Below, one piece after another: positions 36,511 to 44,215 of a DNA stretch of 64,000 nt. The stretch lies in contig CAYJFS010000002.1 of assembly GCA_964369665.1 (NCBI GenBank), positions 248,001 through 312,000 on the forward strand, read 5' to 3'. The notes under the pieces were generated by a model. The model was not told where the DNA came from and did no database searches. It saw nothing but the letters and a program-made list of their open reading frames with translations. A program made the position numbers and the translations under genes. The stretch's first letter is position 1; each line of letters begins with the position of its first letter. This stretch comes from Bilophila sp964369665 (lineage in GTDB: Bacteria > Desulfobacterota > Desulfovibrionia > Desulfovibrionales > Desulfovibrionaceae).

Positions 36511-38172
36511 ATGGCAAATAATAAAAATCTGTTTAAAGAATTTAGATTAGTAGTTATTGCTGTATATGCAATATGTTTAGCTATAGTTTTTTTTAGACAG
36601 GATCTTTTTGCTATTCAAAAAGTTCATCAGGCTGATGTTATCTATATAGATGATATGAAAAGAATAAAAAAACAGTTGGAAATGTCTCCAGCTGTTTTTT
36701 TGCATGATCAACATACACAAGCTCTTTCTGAACAAGATTGTAATATTTGTCATGATATAAGCAATAGAGAACAGCCATTTGCATTTTTACCCTACAAAGA
36801 AGGTATGACTCCAAAGGAAGTTGAAGATGCTTATCATAAAATGTGTATTGGATGTCACTTAGAGCGTGAAGGTAAAGGTCTTACTTTTGGTCCACTAATA
36901 GGACAGTGCCGAGATTGTCATATTTCAGATCCAAAATATATACCTGCAGATAAACATATTTCAATACAAAGTAAGTTTTTTCATTTTATACATGTATACT
37001 CAGATGAAATACAATATCCAGGTAGTAAAAAAAATTGTGGTGTGTGTCATCATGGTTATGATCCTAAGCTCAGAAAACTTGTTTGGAAAAAAGGTAGCGA
37101 GGATGCTTGTTCAACATGTCATGGCAAGCAAGAAAAAGATGGTAGGCCATCTTTAGAAGTAGCCTCACATAATACATGTGTGCGTTGTCATTTTGATCTT
37201 TTTACAAAAGCAAAAGCAGAGAATAAAATTTTTAATGGTCCTTTAACATGTGCAAAGTGTCATACAGATCAAATACATATAGATACACCAGTGGATAAAA
37301 TACCACGGCTTATGCGTGGTCAGCCAAATGTTACGGTATTGTTACCTGTAACAGAGAGGACTCATAGCACTTTAAGTACAGCTGATCCTGGTATGAAACC
37401 TGTGCTGTTTGATCATAAAGCACATGAAGCTGTTGTTGATAGTTGTCATGCTTGTCACCATATTCAGATTGGATCTTGTACACAGTGTCATACAGTTGAA
37501 GGGAAGCAGAGAGGTAACTTTATAACATTATCAGAAGCTATGCATAGTAAAGATTCTACATACAGTTGTATTGGTTGTCATCAGAAATACACAATGGAGC
37601 AGGAAGCATGTGTAGTTTGTCATGTTAATATAAAGCCAATGCAGCTTAATAGTTGTACGACATGTCATACAGATGTTAAAGGTATTTCTCTTAAACAAAT
37701 AGCTGATGGATCAGCTTTTAATATAAGTCAGAAAAAACTAGGTTCTATTGCGCTAGCAAATTTTAAAAAGAAAAAGTATCCTGTTAAACCTTTAGATCCA
37801 TCAAAAATTCCAGATATAGTTACAATAAGTGTATTATCAAAAGAATATGAGCCAAGTAGTATGCCTCATCGTAAAATTTATGAGGCTTTACTTAAAGGTA
37901 TAGAAAAGAGTGGATTAGCTGAAACATTTCATACAACGCCTACAACCGTATGTGCAGCTTGTCATCACCATAGTCCTATAGCAGAGCTTCGCAATCCACC
38001 AAAATGTTCAGATTGTCATAGTGCACAAGCAGATAAATTGGCTGTTGATGAAAATAAACCATCATTAAAAGCTGCATATCATCAGCAATGTATGGCTTGT
38101 CATGAGCAAATGCAAGTAAAGCCCATAGCTACAGACTGTTCAGGTTGTCATATACCTATACCTAAACAGTGA
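36511..38172 (+). CDS. hmcA: High-molecular-weight cytochrome c HmcA (16 hemes)
   Basis: This periplasmic multiheme cytochrome carries electrons between periplasmic donors and the HmcBCDEF membrane complex. I counted 16 CxxCH motifs, from CNICH near residue 77 to CSGCH at the end, matching the 16 hemes known for Desulfovibrio HmcA. An N-terminal hydrophobic helix (LVVIAVYAICLAIVFF) serves as signal or anchor. ATG 36511 with AAGG upstream is chosen rather than the TTG of the longer frame. Length is 553 residues. It opens a six-gene operon. The natural periplasmic partner in Desulfovibrio is hydrogenase/type I cytochrome c3; neither is in this window. Confidence 0.96.
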   Translation: MANNKNLFKEFRLVVIAVYAICLAIVFFRQDLFAIQKVHQADVIYIDDMKRIKKQLEMSPAVFLHDQHTQALSEQDCNICHDISNREQPFAFLPYKEGMTPKEVEDAYHKMCIGCHLEREGKGLTFGPLIGQCRDCHISDPKYIPADKHISIQSKFFHFIHVYSDEIQYPGSKKNCGVCHHGYDPKLRKLVWKKGSEDACSTCHGKQEKDGRPSLEVASHNTCVRCHFDLFTKAKAENKIFNGPLTCAKCHTDQIHIDTPVDKIPRLMRGQPNVTVLLPVTERTHSTLSTADPGMKPVLFDHKAHEAVVDSCHACHHIQIGSCTQCHTVEGKQRGNFITLSEAMHSKDSTYSCIGCHQKYTMEQEACVVCHVNIKPMQLNSCTTCHTDVKGISLKQIADGSAFNISQKKLGSIALANFKKKKYPVKPLDPSKIPDIVTISVLSKEYEPSSMPHRKIYEALLKGIEKSGLAETFHTTPTTVCAACHHHSPIAELRNPPKCSDCHSAQADKLAVDENKPSLKAAYHQQCMACHEQMQVKPIATDCSGCHIPIPKQ

Positions 38173-38188
38173 GTGGTAAGGAGTATAT

Positions 38189-39295
38189 ATGAATCGACGA
38201 TCATTCCTTGCCTTATTAGGTGGGTTAGGAGCTAGTGCAACACTTGGTAATACAAGTGCTCTAGCAGCTTCTGATTCTGCAGATAATAAAATATTATTGG
38301 AATCTTCTTTTGGTGTGCTTCACGATACAACATTATGTATTGGTTGCCGTAAATGTGAAGAGGCTTGTGCAACAGTTAATAGTTTGCCTAAACCACAAGA
38401 GCCTTTTAATGATCTTGAAGTACTTAATAAGAAGCGTCGTACAACAGCGAAAGAATGGACAGTCGTTAATAAATATGATCAACCTGATGCAAGTAAGCCA
38501 GTATTTCGTAAATCACAGTGTTTTCACTGCAATGAACCTGCTTGTGCAACAGCTTGTTTTGTAAAAGCCTTTAAAAAAAATCTAGATGGTTCTGTTACAT
38601 ATGATCCAACATTATGTGTTGGCTGTAGATACTGTATGGTAGCTTGTCCCTTTAATATTCCTGGCTATACATATCATGATGCATTAGATCCTATTGTTCA
38701 AAAATGTACATTGTGTCAGCCACGTCTTAAGGAAGGGAAGTTGCCTGGGTGTGTAGAAGAATGTCCAACAGGTTCTTTAGTTTTTGGTAAGCGTATGGAT
38801 CTTATACGGATAGCATGGGAGAGGATCAAAGCACACCCAGATCGTTATCAACATCATGTCTATGGAGAAAACGAGATGGGTGGTACAGCATGGTTAACGA
38901 TTTCTGAAGCAAGTTTTACATCTGTTGGTCTTGATGAAAATCTTGGAACACGTATAGCCTCTGATTATACAAGTGGAGCACTAGGAGCTGTTCCTATGGT
39001 TATAGGTATTTGGCCTATATTGCTTGGTGGTGCTTATGCTATCAGTAAGCGTAAAGAGCATGATATGGAGGATAAACAAAAACAAGCAGTTAAAACTGCT
39101 GTTGAGAAAGTACATAAAGAGGCAGAAGCAAAATTAGCAGAGTGTCTTGAAAAGGCTAAAAAAGAAAAAGAACAAGCTATTATTGCTGTAGAAAGAGCAG
39201 AAGAAGATTTTAAACAAGGTATAAAACAATTAGATACACATAACAATGTGTCAGTAAAAAGTGATAAAGATACAGATCCTAGTGATGATACGTAA
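38189..39295 (+). CDS. hmcB: Hmc complex iron-sulfur subunit HmcB
   Basis: A ferredoxin-like subunit linking HmcA to the membrane subunits. The N-terminus is a twin-arginine (Tat) signal, NRRSFLALLGGLGASATLG, so the Fe-S domain is exported to the periplasm. The Fe-S region (about residues 50-200) has four cysteine clusters: CIGCRKCEEAC, CFHCNEPACATAC, CVGCRYCMVACPF and CTLCQ...CVEECPTGS, as in DmsB/HybA-type proteins with four [4Fe-4S] clusters. A transmembrane helix (about 265-285, VPMVIGIWPILLGG) follows, then an unusually charged tail of about 80 residues, mostly Lys, Glu and Ala, likely a coiled coil. It lies 16 bases after hmcA. Confidence 0.93.
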   Translation: MNRRSFLALLGGLGASATLGNTSALAASDSADNKILLESSFGVLHDTTLCIGCRKCEEACATVNSLPKPQEPFNDLEVLNKKRRTTAKEWTVVNKYDQPDASKPVFRKSQCFHCNEPACATACFVKAFKKNLDGSVTYDPTLCVGCRYCMVACPFNIPGYTYHDALDPIVQKCTLCQPRLKEGKLPGCVEECPTGSLVFGKRMDLIRIAWERIKAHPDRYQHHVYGENEMGGTAWLTISEASFTSVGLDENLGTRIASDYTSGALGAVPMVIGIWPILLGGAYAISKRKEHDMEDKQKQAVKTAVEKVHKEAEAKLAECLEKAKKEKEQAIIAVERAEEDFKQGIKQLDTHNNVSVKSDKDTDPSDDT

Positions 39296-39325
39296 GATAT
39301 TCATGACATGACAGAGGAATAGACT

Positions 39326-40594
39326 ATGAATGTAAAGAAACTAGGTGTTGAAGATTCACAAGAAGCATGCACAGTGTGTCATACACAACAGCAACCTTAC
39401 TTTCATTTTTGGAGTTTTGGAAATATCGTAACAGCACTTATATTGCTTATGGGTATAGGGATTACTATTGGACGTTTTGGTTTTGGCATTGGTGCAGTAA
39501 CAAATTTGGATGATAATAACCCTTGGGGCTTATGGATAGGTTTTGACCTTCTTTGTGGTGTAGCTTTAGCTGCAGGAGGTTACACAACAACTGCAGCATA
39601 TTATTTATTTGGTATAAAAAAATTTCATTCAGCAGTTCGTCCAGCTATACTAACAGCATTTTTAGGCTATGCTTTTGTTGTTGTAGCACTTTTATATGAT
39701 GTTGGTCAGCCTTGGCGTCTTGCATTACCACTTGTTTATTCACAAGGAACAACATCACTTCTTTTTGAGGTAGGTTTATGCGTAGGTGTGTATTTAACAG
39801 TTCTTTTCATAGAATGTGCACCAATAGCATTAGAGTGGATAATAGGAAAAAGAGATACACCACGCTGGATAAATCGGTGGAAATCATCTTTATGGTCATT
39901 GCATAAAGGAATACTATTTCTTGTTATTCCTCTTACAGTTCTTGGTGTTGTTCTTTCGACCATGCATCAATCTTCATTAGGTGCATTGTATTTGATCACT
40001 CCTGGTAAACTACACCCGCTATGGTATTCTCCTTTTATACCAGTGTTCTTTTTTATTTCTTCTATGCCTGCTGGGCTTTCAATGGTTATTTTTGAAGGTA
40101 TGTTAGCTAAAAAAGCTTATTCTCAGACTATGGATAAAGAACATATTGAGGGTAGTATTGATGTTGAACTTGGTTTTGGTAAAGCTGCAGCATTTATTCT
40201 TATTGGTTATTTTTCTATTAAAATAATGGATGTTATGATGGATCATAATTGGCCATATCTTTTTACATGGTATGGTGTTTGGTTTTTATTAGAAATGGTA
40301 GGTTTTGTTTTACTACCTGCTTTTATTTATGCAATTGGTGTTCGTGAGCATAACCTAAAAGCTATTCGTGTAGCATCCGTGATGACTATTTTGGGTATCA
40401 TTCTTAATAGGTTTAATGTTTCTATTATAGGGTTTAATTGGCAACTTCCTGTAGGTGAACGTTATTTCCCAAGCTTTGCAGAAATAGGTTTGTCTATTTT
40501 TATAGTAACACTAATTGTTACTGCATATAGGATTATTGTTTCCTATATGCCAGTACTCTATGAACATAGAGATTTCAGAAAAAGCCATCATTAG
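39326..40594 (+). CDS. hmcC: Hmc complex membrane subunit HmcC (NrfD/PsrC family)
   Basis: A quinone-interacting integral membrane subunit. The body has about ten hydrophobic helices with NPWGLWIGFDLLCGVALAAGGY, the NrfD-family signature, and WYSPFIPVFFFISSMPAGLSM. Before the first helix the N-terminal segment contains CTVCH (residues 15-19), a CxxCH sequence that resembles a heme c site; whether it carries a heme depends on topology. The 422-residue length fits HmcC. It lies between hmcB and hmcD with its own GAGGAAT-like ribosome site. Confidence 0.92.
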   Translation: MNVKKLGVEDSQEACTVCHTQQQPYFHFWSFGNIVTALILLMGIGITIGRFGFGIGAVTNLDDNNPWGLWIGFDLLCGVALAAGGYTTTAAYYLFGIKKFHSAVRPAILTAFLGYAFVVVALLYDVGQPWRLALPLVYSQGTTSLLFEVGLCVGVYLTVLFIECAPIALEWIIGKRDTPRWINRWKSSLWSLHKGILFLVIPLTVLGVVLSTMHQSSLGALYLITPGKLHPLWYSPFIPVFFFISSMPAGLSMVIFEGMLAKKAYSQTMDKEHIEGSIDVELGFGKAAAFILIGYFSIKIMDVMMDHNWPYLFTWYGVWFLLEMVGFVLLPAFIYAIGVREHNLKAIRVASVMTILGIILNRFNVSIIGFNWQLPVGERYFPSFAEIGLSIFIVTLIVTAYRIIVSYMPVLYEHRDFRKSHH

Positions 40595-40616
40595 TCTTTG
40601 AGAAAAGGAGTGTAGT

Positions 40617-40769
40617 ATGGATGAATTTCCAAATATATATTTATTTACACTTTTTACGAAGAATTGGACATATGTGCTTATGGGAGTAACACTTCTTTGT
40701 TTATGGGGTTTTTGGCATTTTCTTACAGCTCGAGATAAAAAAACTGGTAAGGATCCTAATAAATTATAG
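40617..40769 (+). CDS. hmcD: Hmc complex small subunit HmcD
   Basis: A 50-residue membrane protein between hmcC and hmcE, in the place of Desulfovibrio HmcD (about 48 residues). It has one transmembrane helix, WTYVLMGVTLLCLWGFWHFL (about residues 17-36), and a charged C-terminal tail DKKTGKDPNKL. AAAAGGAG lies upstream of ATG 40617. Position, size and single helix support the assignment. Confidence 0.88.
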   Translation: MDEFPNIYLFTLFTKNWTYVLMGVTLLCLWGFWHFLTARDKKTGKDPNKL

Positions 40770-40778
40770 GAGCAATGT

Positions 40779-41462
40779 ATGTATATGTTTCTTACGGGTC
40801 CATTTTTATGGTTTTCAGTTATTGTTTTTGTTTTTGGTTTGATATGGCGTTCTATACTTTATATAAAAGGTTTGGATACAAAGCTTGATAGGGTTGCTTA
40901 TCATGGTCCTTCATGGATTCGTGGTTTTAGTGGTGCTATAACCTCAATTTTCCAGTGGCTTATTCCCTTTGGAACACATAGTCTGAGGAAGCAGATTTTT
41001 TTTACAATAGGTTTTTTTCTTTTTCATTTAGGTGTAATAATTGTACCTATTTTTTTTATAGGGCACATTGTTATGTTACAGGAAAGTCTTGGTTTTAGCT
41101 TACCATCTATGCCAATGTGGTTAGCAGATACACTTACTGTAGGTGCCATTTTAGGTGCTTTAATGTTAGCATTACGTCGTGTAGCATTGCCGGAAGTACG
41201 TTTTATTACAAGTTTAGAAGATTGGTTTGTACTTGTTTTACCTCTTTTTGTTTTAGTATCAGGATTTTTTGCACGTCTTGACATACATGGATATGATACT
41301 TGGCTTTTATTACATATTTTTTCAGCTGAGCTTGTTTTAATACTAGCACCATTTACAAAACTTTCACATATGGTTTTATATTTTATGTCTAGGGGACAAA
41401 TAGGTATGGACTATGCAATTAAGCGTGGTGGAGCAAAACGTGGAGCTGCATTTCCTTGGTAA
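40779..41462 (+). CDS. hmcE: Hmc complex membrane subunit HmcE (cytochrome b-like)
   Basis: A 227-residue membrane protein with about five helices, of the nitrate reductase gamma/DsrM type. Candidate heme-b His ligands occur in FHLGVIIVPIFFIGHIVM and LLHIFSAELVLILAPFTKLSHMVLY. ATG 40779 has GGAG a few bases upstream, just after the hmcD stop. It likely passes electrons between quinone and HmcF. Confidence 0.9.
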   Translation: MYMFLTGPFLWFSVIVFVFGLIWRSILYIKGLDTKLDRVAYHGPSWIRGFSGAITSIFQWLIPFGTHSLRKQIFFTIGFFLFHLGVIIVPIFFIGHIVMLQESLGFSLPSMPMWLADTLTVGAILGALMLALRRVALPEVRFITSLEDWFVLVLPLFVLVSGFFARLDIHGYDTWLLLHIFSAELVLILAPFTKLSHMVLYFMSRGQIGMDYAIKRGGAKRGAAFPW

Positions 41463-41500
41463 TCCAACGTTGGTGTTTATGCACCAAATAGGAGGATAAT

Positions 41501-42883
41501 ATGCCAGAAGGTAAATATTGTTATAGAAAGCCTATAACAACAAAACAAGAATTAAAGAGTCTTTTAGGCGATAAAGGTGGTCAAGAATACTATAAAGAAA
41601 TGGAGTCTTTAGAAGTAGATGTAGAAGCTCTTGCTAAAGCTTTAGAAAATACCTGTAAGTCTCGCACACGTACTTGGCTTGATATATGTGCACACTGTGG
41701 TCTTTGTGCCGATAGCTGTTTCCTTTACCTTGCTAATAATCGGGATCCAAAACAGGTTCCATCTTATAAAATACAGTCAACATTAGGTGAAATGGTTAAG
41801 CATAAAGGCCAGGTAGATACAGCATTTATGCTTAAAGCCATGAAGGTTGCATGGTCACAATGTACTTGTTGTAATCGTTGTGGAACATTTTGTCCTTATG
41901 GGATTGATATTGGAGTGATGTTTAGTTATTTGCGTGGACTTCTTTTTTCACAAGGTTTTGTTCCATGGGAGCTAAAAATTGGTTCTGGAATGCATCGTGT
42001 ATATGGTGCACAGATGGATGTAACAAGCGAAGAATGGGTAGAAACCTGTGAATGGATGCAGGAAGAGACATCTGAAGAGTGGAGAGGTCTTGAAATACCT
42101 GTTGATAAAGAAGATTGTGATATTATGTATGTTTTAAATGCTCGAGAACCTAAACATTATCCTGAAGATGTTGCAGAAGCAGCAATCTTGTTTCATGTAG
42201 CAGGAGAAACATGGACAGTACCTTCGCATGGTTGGGAAACAACATCTTTGAGTCTTTTTGCTGGTGACTGGGAAGGTTGTACACAGAATGTTCAACGAGT
42301 GTATAGTGCTGTTGAGCGGTTACGTCCTAAAATGGTTGTAGGTACAGAGTGTGGCCATGCACATCGTGCCACAGTCATAGAGGGTCCATATTGGGCAGGG
42401 AGAGAAGATGGTACACCACCAGTGCCTTTTTTACATTATGTTGAATGGCTTGCTGATGCATTAAGAAAAGGTAAGTTAAAGATAGATCCTTCAAAGCGTA
42501 TTAAAGATCCAGTTACACTACAAGATTCTTGTAATTATGTGCGTAGTTATGGTTTAGCAAAGCAAACAAGGTATATTATGAGTCATATTGCTGAAGATTT
42601 TCGTGAAATGAAATGTAATCGTGAGAATAACTTTTGTTGTGGTGGTGGTGGTGGCTTTAATGGTATTGGAAAATATCGTGAACAACGTGATATTGGACTT
42701 TATATTAAACTTCAGCAAATTCAGGAAACTGGTGCAAAGCTTGTTATATCTCCATGCCATAATTGTTGGGATGCTATTCGTGATATGATGGAGGTTTATG
42801 GTGTTCATGACATCAAGTGGTCTTTTTTAAAGCCTTTAATCATTAGTATGTTAGAATTACCAGCACATTTGAGAAAAGCATAA
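41501..42883 (+). CDS. hmcF: Hmc complex cytoplasmic iron-sulfur subunit HmcF (HdrD-like)
   Basis: A 460-residue cytoplasmic subunit related to heterodisulfide reductase subunit D. Two [4Fe-4S] motifs occur near residues 64-75 and 124-135 (CAHCGLCADSC, CTCCNRCGTFCP). The CCG region has DSCNYVRSYGL, then NNFCCGGGGGFNG and SPCHNCWDAIRD near the end, the latter typical of the family. It would hand electrons to or from a cytoplasmic partner that is still unknown. It is the last gene of the operon. The regulators rrf1-rrf2 that follow in D. vulgaris are absent; a long palindromic terminator lies about 190 bases downstream. Confidence 0.94.
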   Translation: MPEGKYCYRKPITTKQELKSLLGDKGGQEYYKEMESLEVDVEALAKALENTCKSRTRTWLDICAHCGLCADSCFLYLANNRDPKQVPSYKIQSTLGEMVKHKGQVDTAFMLKAMKVAWSQCTCCNRCGTFCPYGIDIGVMFSYLRGLLFSQGFVPWELKIGSGMHRVYGAQMDVTSEEWVETCEWMQEETSEEWRGLEIPVDKEDCDIMYVLNAREPKHYPEDVAEAAILFHVAGETWTVPSHGWETTSLSLFAGDWEGCTQNVQRVYSAVERLRPKMVVGTECGHAHRATVIEGPYWAGREDGTPPVPFLHYVEWLADALRKGKLKIDPSKRIKDPVTLQDSCNYVRSYGLAKQTRYIMSHIAEDFREMKCNRENNFCCGGGGGFNGIGKYREQRDIGLYIKLQQIQETGAKLVISPCHNCWDAIRDMMEVYGVHDIKWSFLKPLIISMLELPAHLRKA

Positions 42884-43070
42884 GTAAAGGCATATGTTTT
42901 AATAGTATAACATAGTATAATAACATATATTTATACTAGAGATTAGTGGGTGATATTTCTGCTGTGTTTTTTTATTCTTACCACACAAGAGCACAATTGA
43001 TTATTCATGAATAGAAGATCTAAGTAAAAAGCACTCAAAAAAAGTAAGTAAAGCTATAGTTTTTATATAG

Positions 43071-43113
43071 AAGAATAAAAAGGATATGATACTATCATAT
43101 CCTTTTTATTCTT
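43071..43113. terminator. Long perfect palindrome, bidirectional terminator
   Basis: Arms of 21 bases (43071-43091 and 43093-43113) are perfectly complementary around a single base, so several base pairs near the centre must open to form the loop. The ends are T- and A-rich. It separates the convergent hmcF and the gene at 43167. The hairpin can serve both strands as an intrinsic terminator. Confidence 0.75.
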
Positions 43114-43166
43114 GCTGGCTATCTTCAAAGAGGGGGTACTCTAGGAATAAATGAAAAATTTATATT

Positions 43167-43529
43167 CTAATGAGCAACAGTAGAAAAACTCTCTTTTTCC
43201 TCTAATGCAGAAGTTGCTTGACCAATAGCTTGCTTATAACCTTTTAAGCGTTGTTGTTGTTGACGTGATTTTGAAAGCTGTTCTTGTATTTGAATTCTAA
43301 GTTTTTTTCCTTCTTTAACAAGTTCTTTTTGTAATGTATCCATGGCTATAAGCTTTGCTTTTATTTGATCATCTGCAGCATCACGAATGTTCCAAGCTTT
43401 TTCTAAAAGCTCTGATCGCTGTGTACAGTATTCTTCTGCAGCTTCTACTTCACCATTTTTTAATGCTTCAAGTTCTAATTTACCAATGTTTAAAGCATCA
43501 TTATAAAGAGCTATGCTTATAGAAGACAT
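43167..43529 (-). CDS. Helical protein of unknown function (possible FlgN/FliT-type chaperone)
   Basis: A 120-residue all-helical protein with long heptad-like helices: ALYNDALNIGKLELEALKNG, EEYCTQRSELLEKAWNIRD, LIAMDTLQKELVKEGKKL and QLSKSRQQQQRLKGYKQAI. The size and pattern resemble FlgN/FliT-like export chaperones, but no diagnostic motif is present, so the link is inference. It follows the gene at 43534 by four bases and ends at the long palindrome shared with the Hmc operon. Confidence 0.55.
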   Translation of the reverse strand: MSSISIALYNDALNIGKLELEALKNGEVEAAEEYCTQRSELLEKAWNIRDAADDQIKAKLIAMDTLQKELVKEGKKLRIQIQEQLSKSRQQQQRLKGYKQAIGQATSALEEKESFSTVAH

Positions 43530-43533
43530 GTAT

Positions 43534-44142
43534 TTATTTCCTTAAGTCTTCTTTAATAGCCTTACGGATATCTTCAATTAAAATATCCCATCTTTCACTA
43601 GCTGGAACAAGCTCATATTCTAAAGTATCTGCAAGCATAACCCAGTCTTCGTTTTCAAGAGCTTCAGTCATATCACTAAGAAGAGCAGACATTTGTTCAC
43701 TGGCATCAACAAAATCTTTTTCTTCAGTAACAACAACAAAATCTGTACGAAGTACACCTAACATAGACATAAAATCACGAGCAACATCTAAAAGATCTTG
43801 AAGCATTTCAAGAGCTTCATCATCTTCACCTTTACGGAAAAGTTGAGCAACTTTACGTCCACCTTTACTAATAATTTTTGTAACTTTTAAAAGTTCTTCT
43901 GTGATATTATATGCCATCTCACCAAGGGGTACAGAGCGAATTTCCAAAGTTTTAATTTCTTTTGTAGAAATATCTTCTGCTTGATGAGGGTAGAGTTCAG
44001 AAAAGGCTTCATGATTAAGATAAACATCAGTGACAATTCTATTTTGTAAAGAAGAATCACCAGTAGCATATACTAATATTTCTTCAAGGTTAGCAAAGTT
44101 TTCTATATGCATATCTGTTTTATTTCCATCAATTATAATCAT
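43534..44142 (-). CDS. Acidic helical protein of unknown function
   Basis: A 202-residue protein, starting MIIIDGNKTDMHIENF. I choose ATG 44142, with GAGGAGGG just upstream, over ATG 44157. The first 80 residues look like a small alpha/beta domain with LEIRSVPLGEMAYN; the remainder is long acidic helices (DDEALEMLQDLLDVARDFM, DMTEALENEDWVMLADTLEYEL). I do not recognise it. It is co-transcribed with the smaller helical gene and may form a complex with it. A GT9 glycosyltransferase lies upstream on the same strand. Confidence 0.6.
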   Translation of the reverse strand: MIIIDGNKTDMHIENFANLEEILVYATGDSSLQNRIVTDVYLNHEAFSELYPHQAEDISTKEIKTLEIRSVPLGEMAYNITEELLKVTKIISKGGRKVAQLFRKGEDDEALEMLQDLLDVARDFMSMLGVLRTDFVVVTEEKDFVDASEQMSALLSDMTEALENEDWVMLADTLEYELVPASERWDILIEDIRKAIKEDLRK

Positions 44143-44215
44143 AAAAACCCTCCTCATTGCAGGCTAGCTATATAAGTTTTTACTTAACCATTTTGCAAGA
44201 GGTGATCCATTGTAG

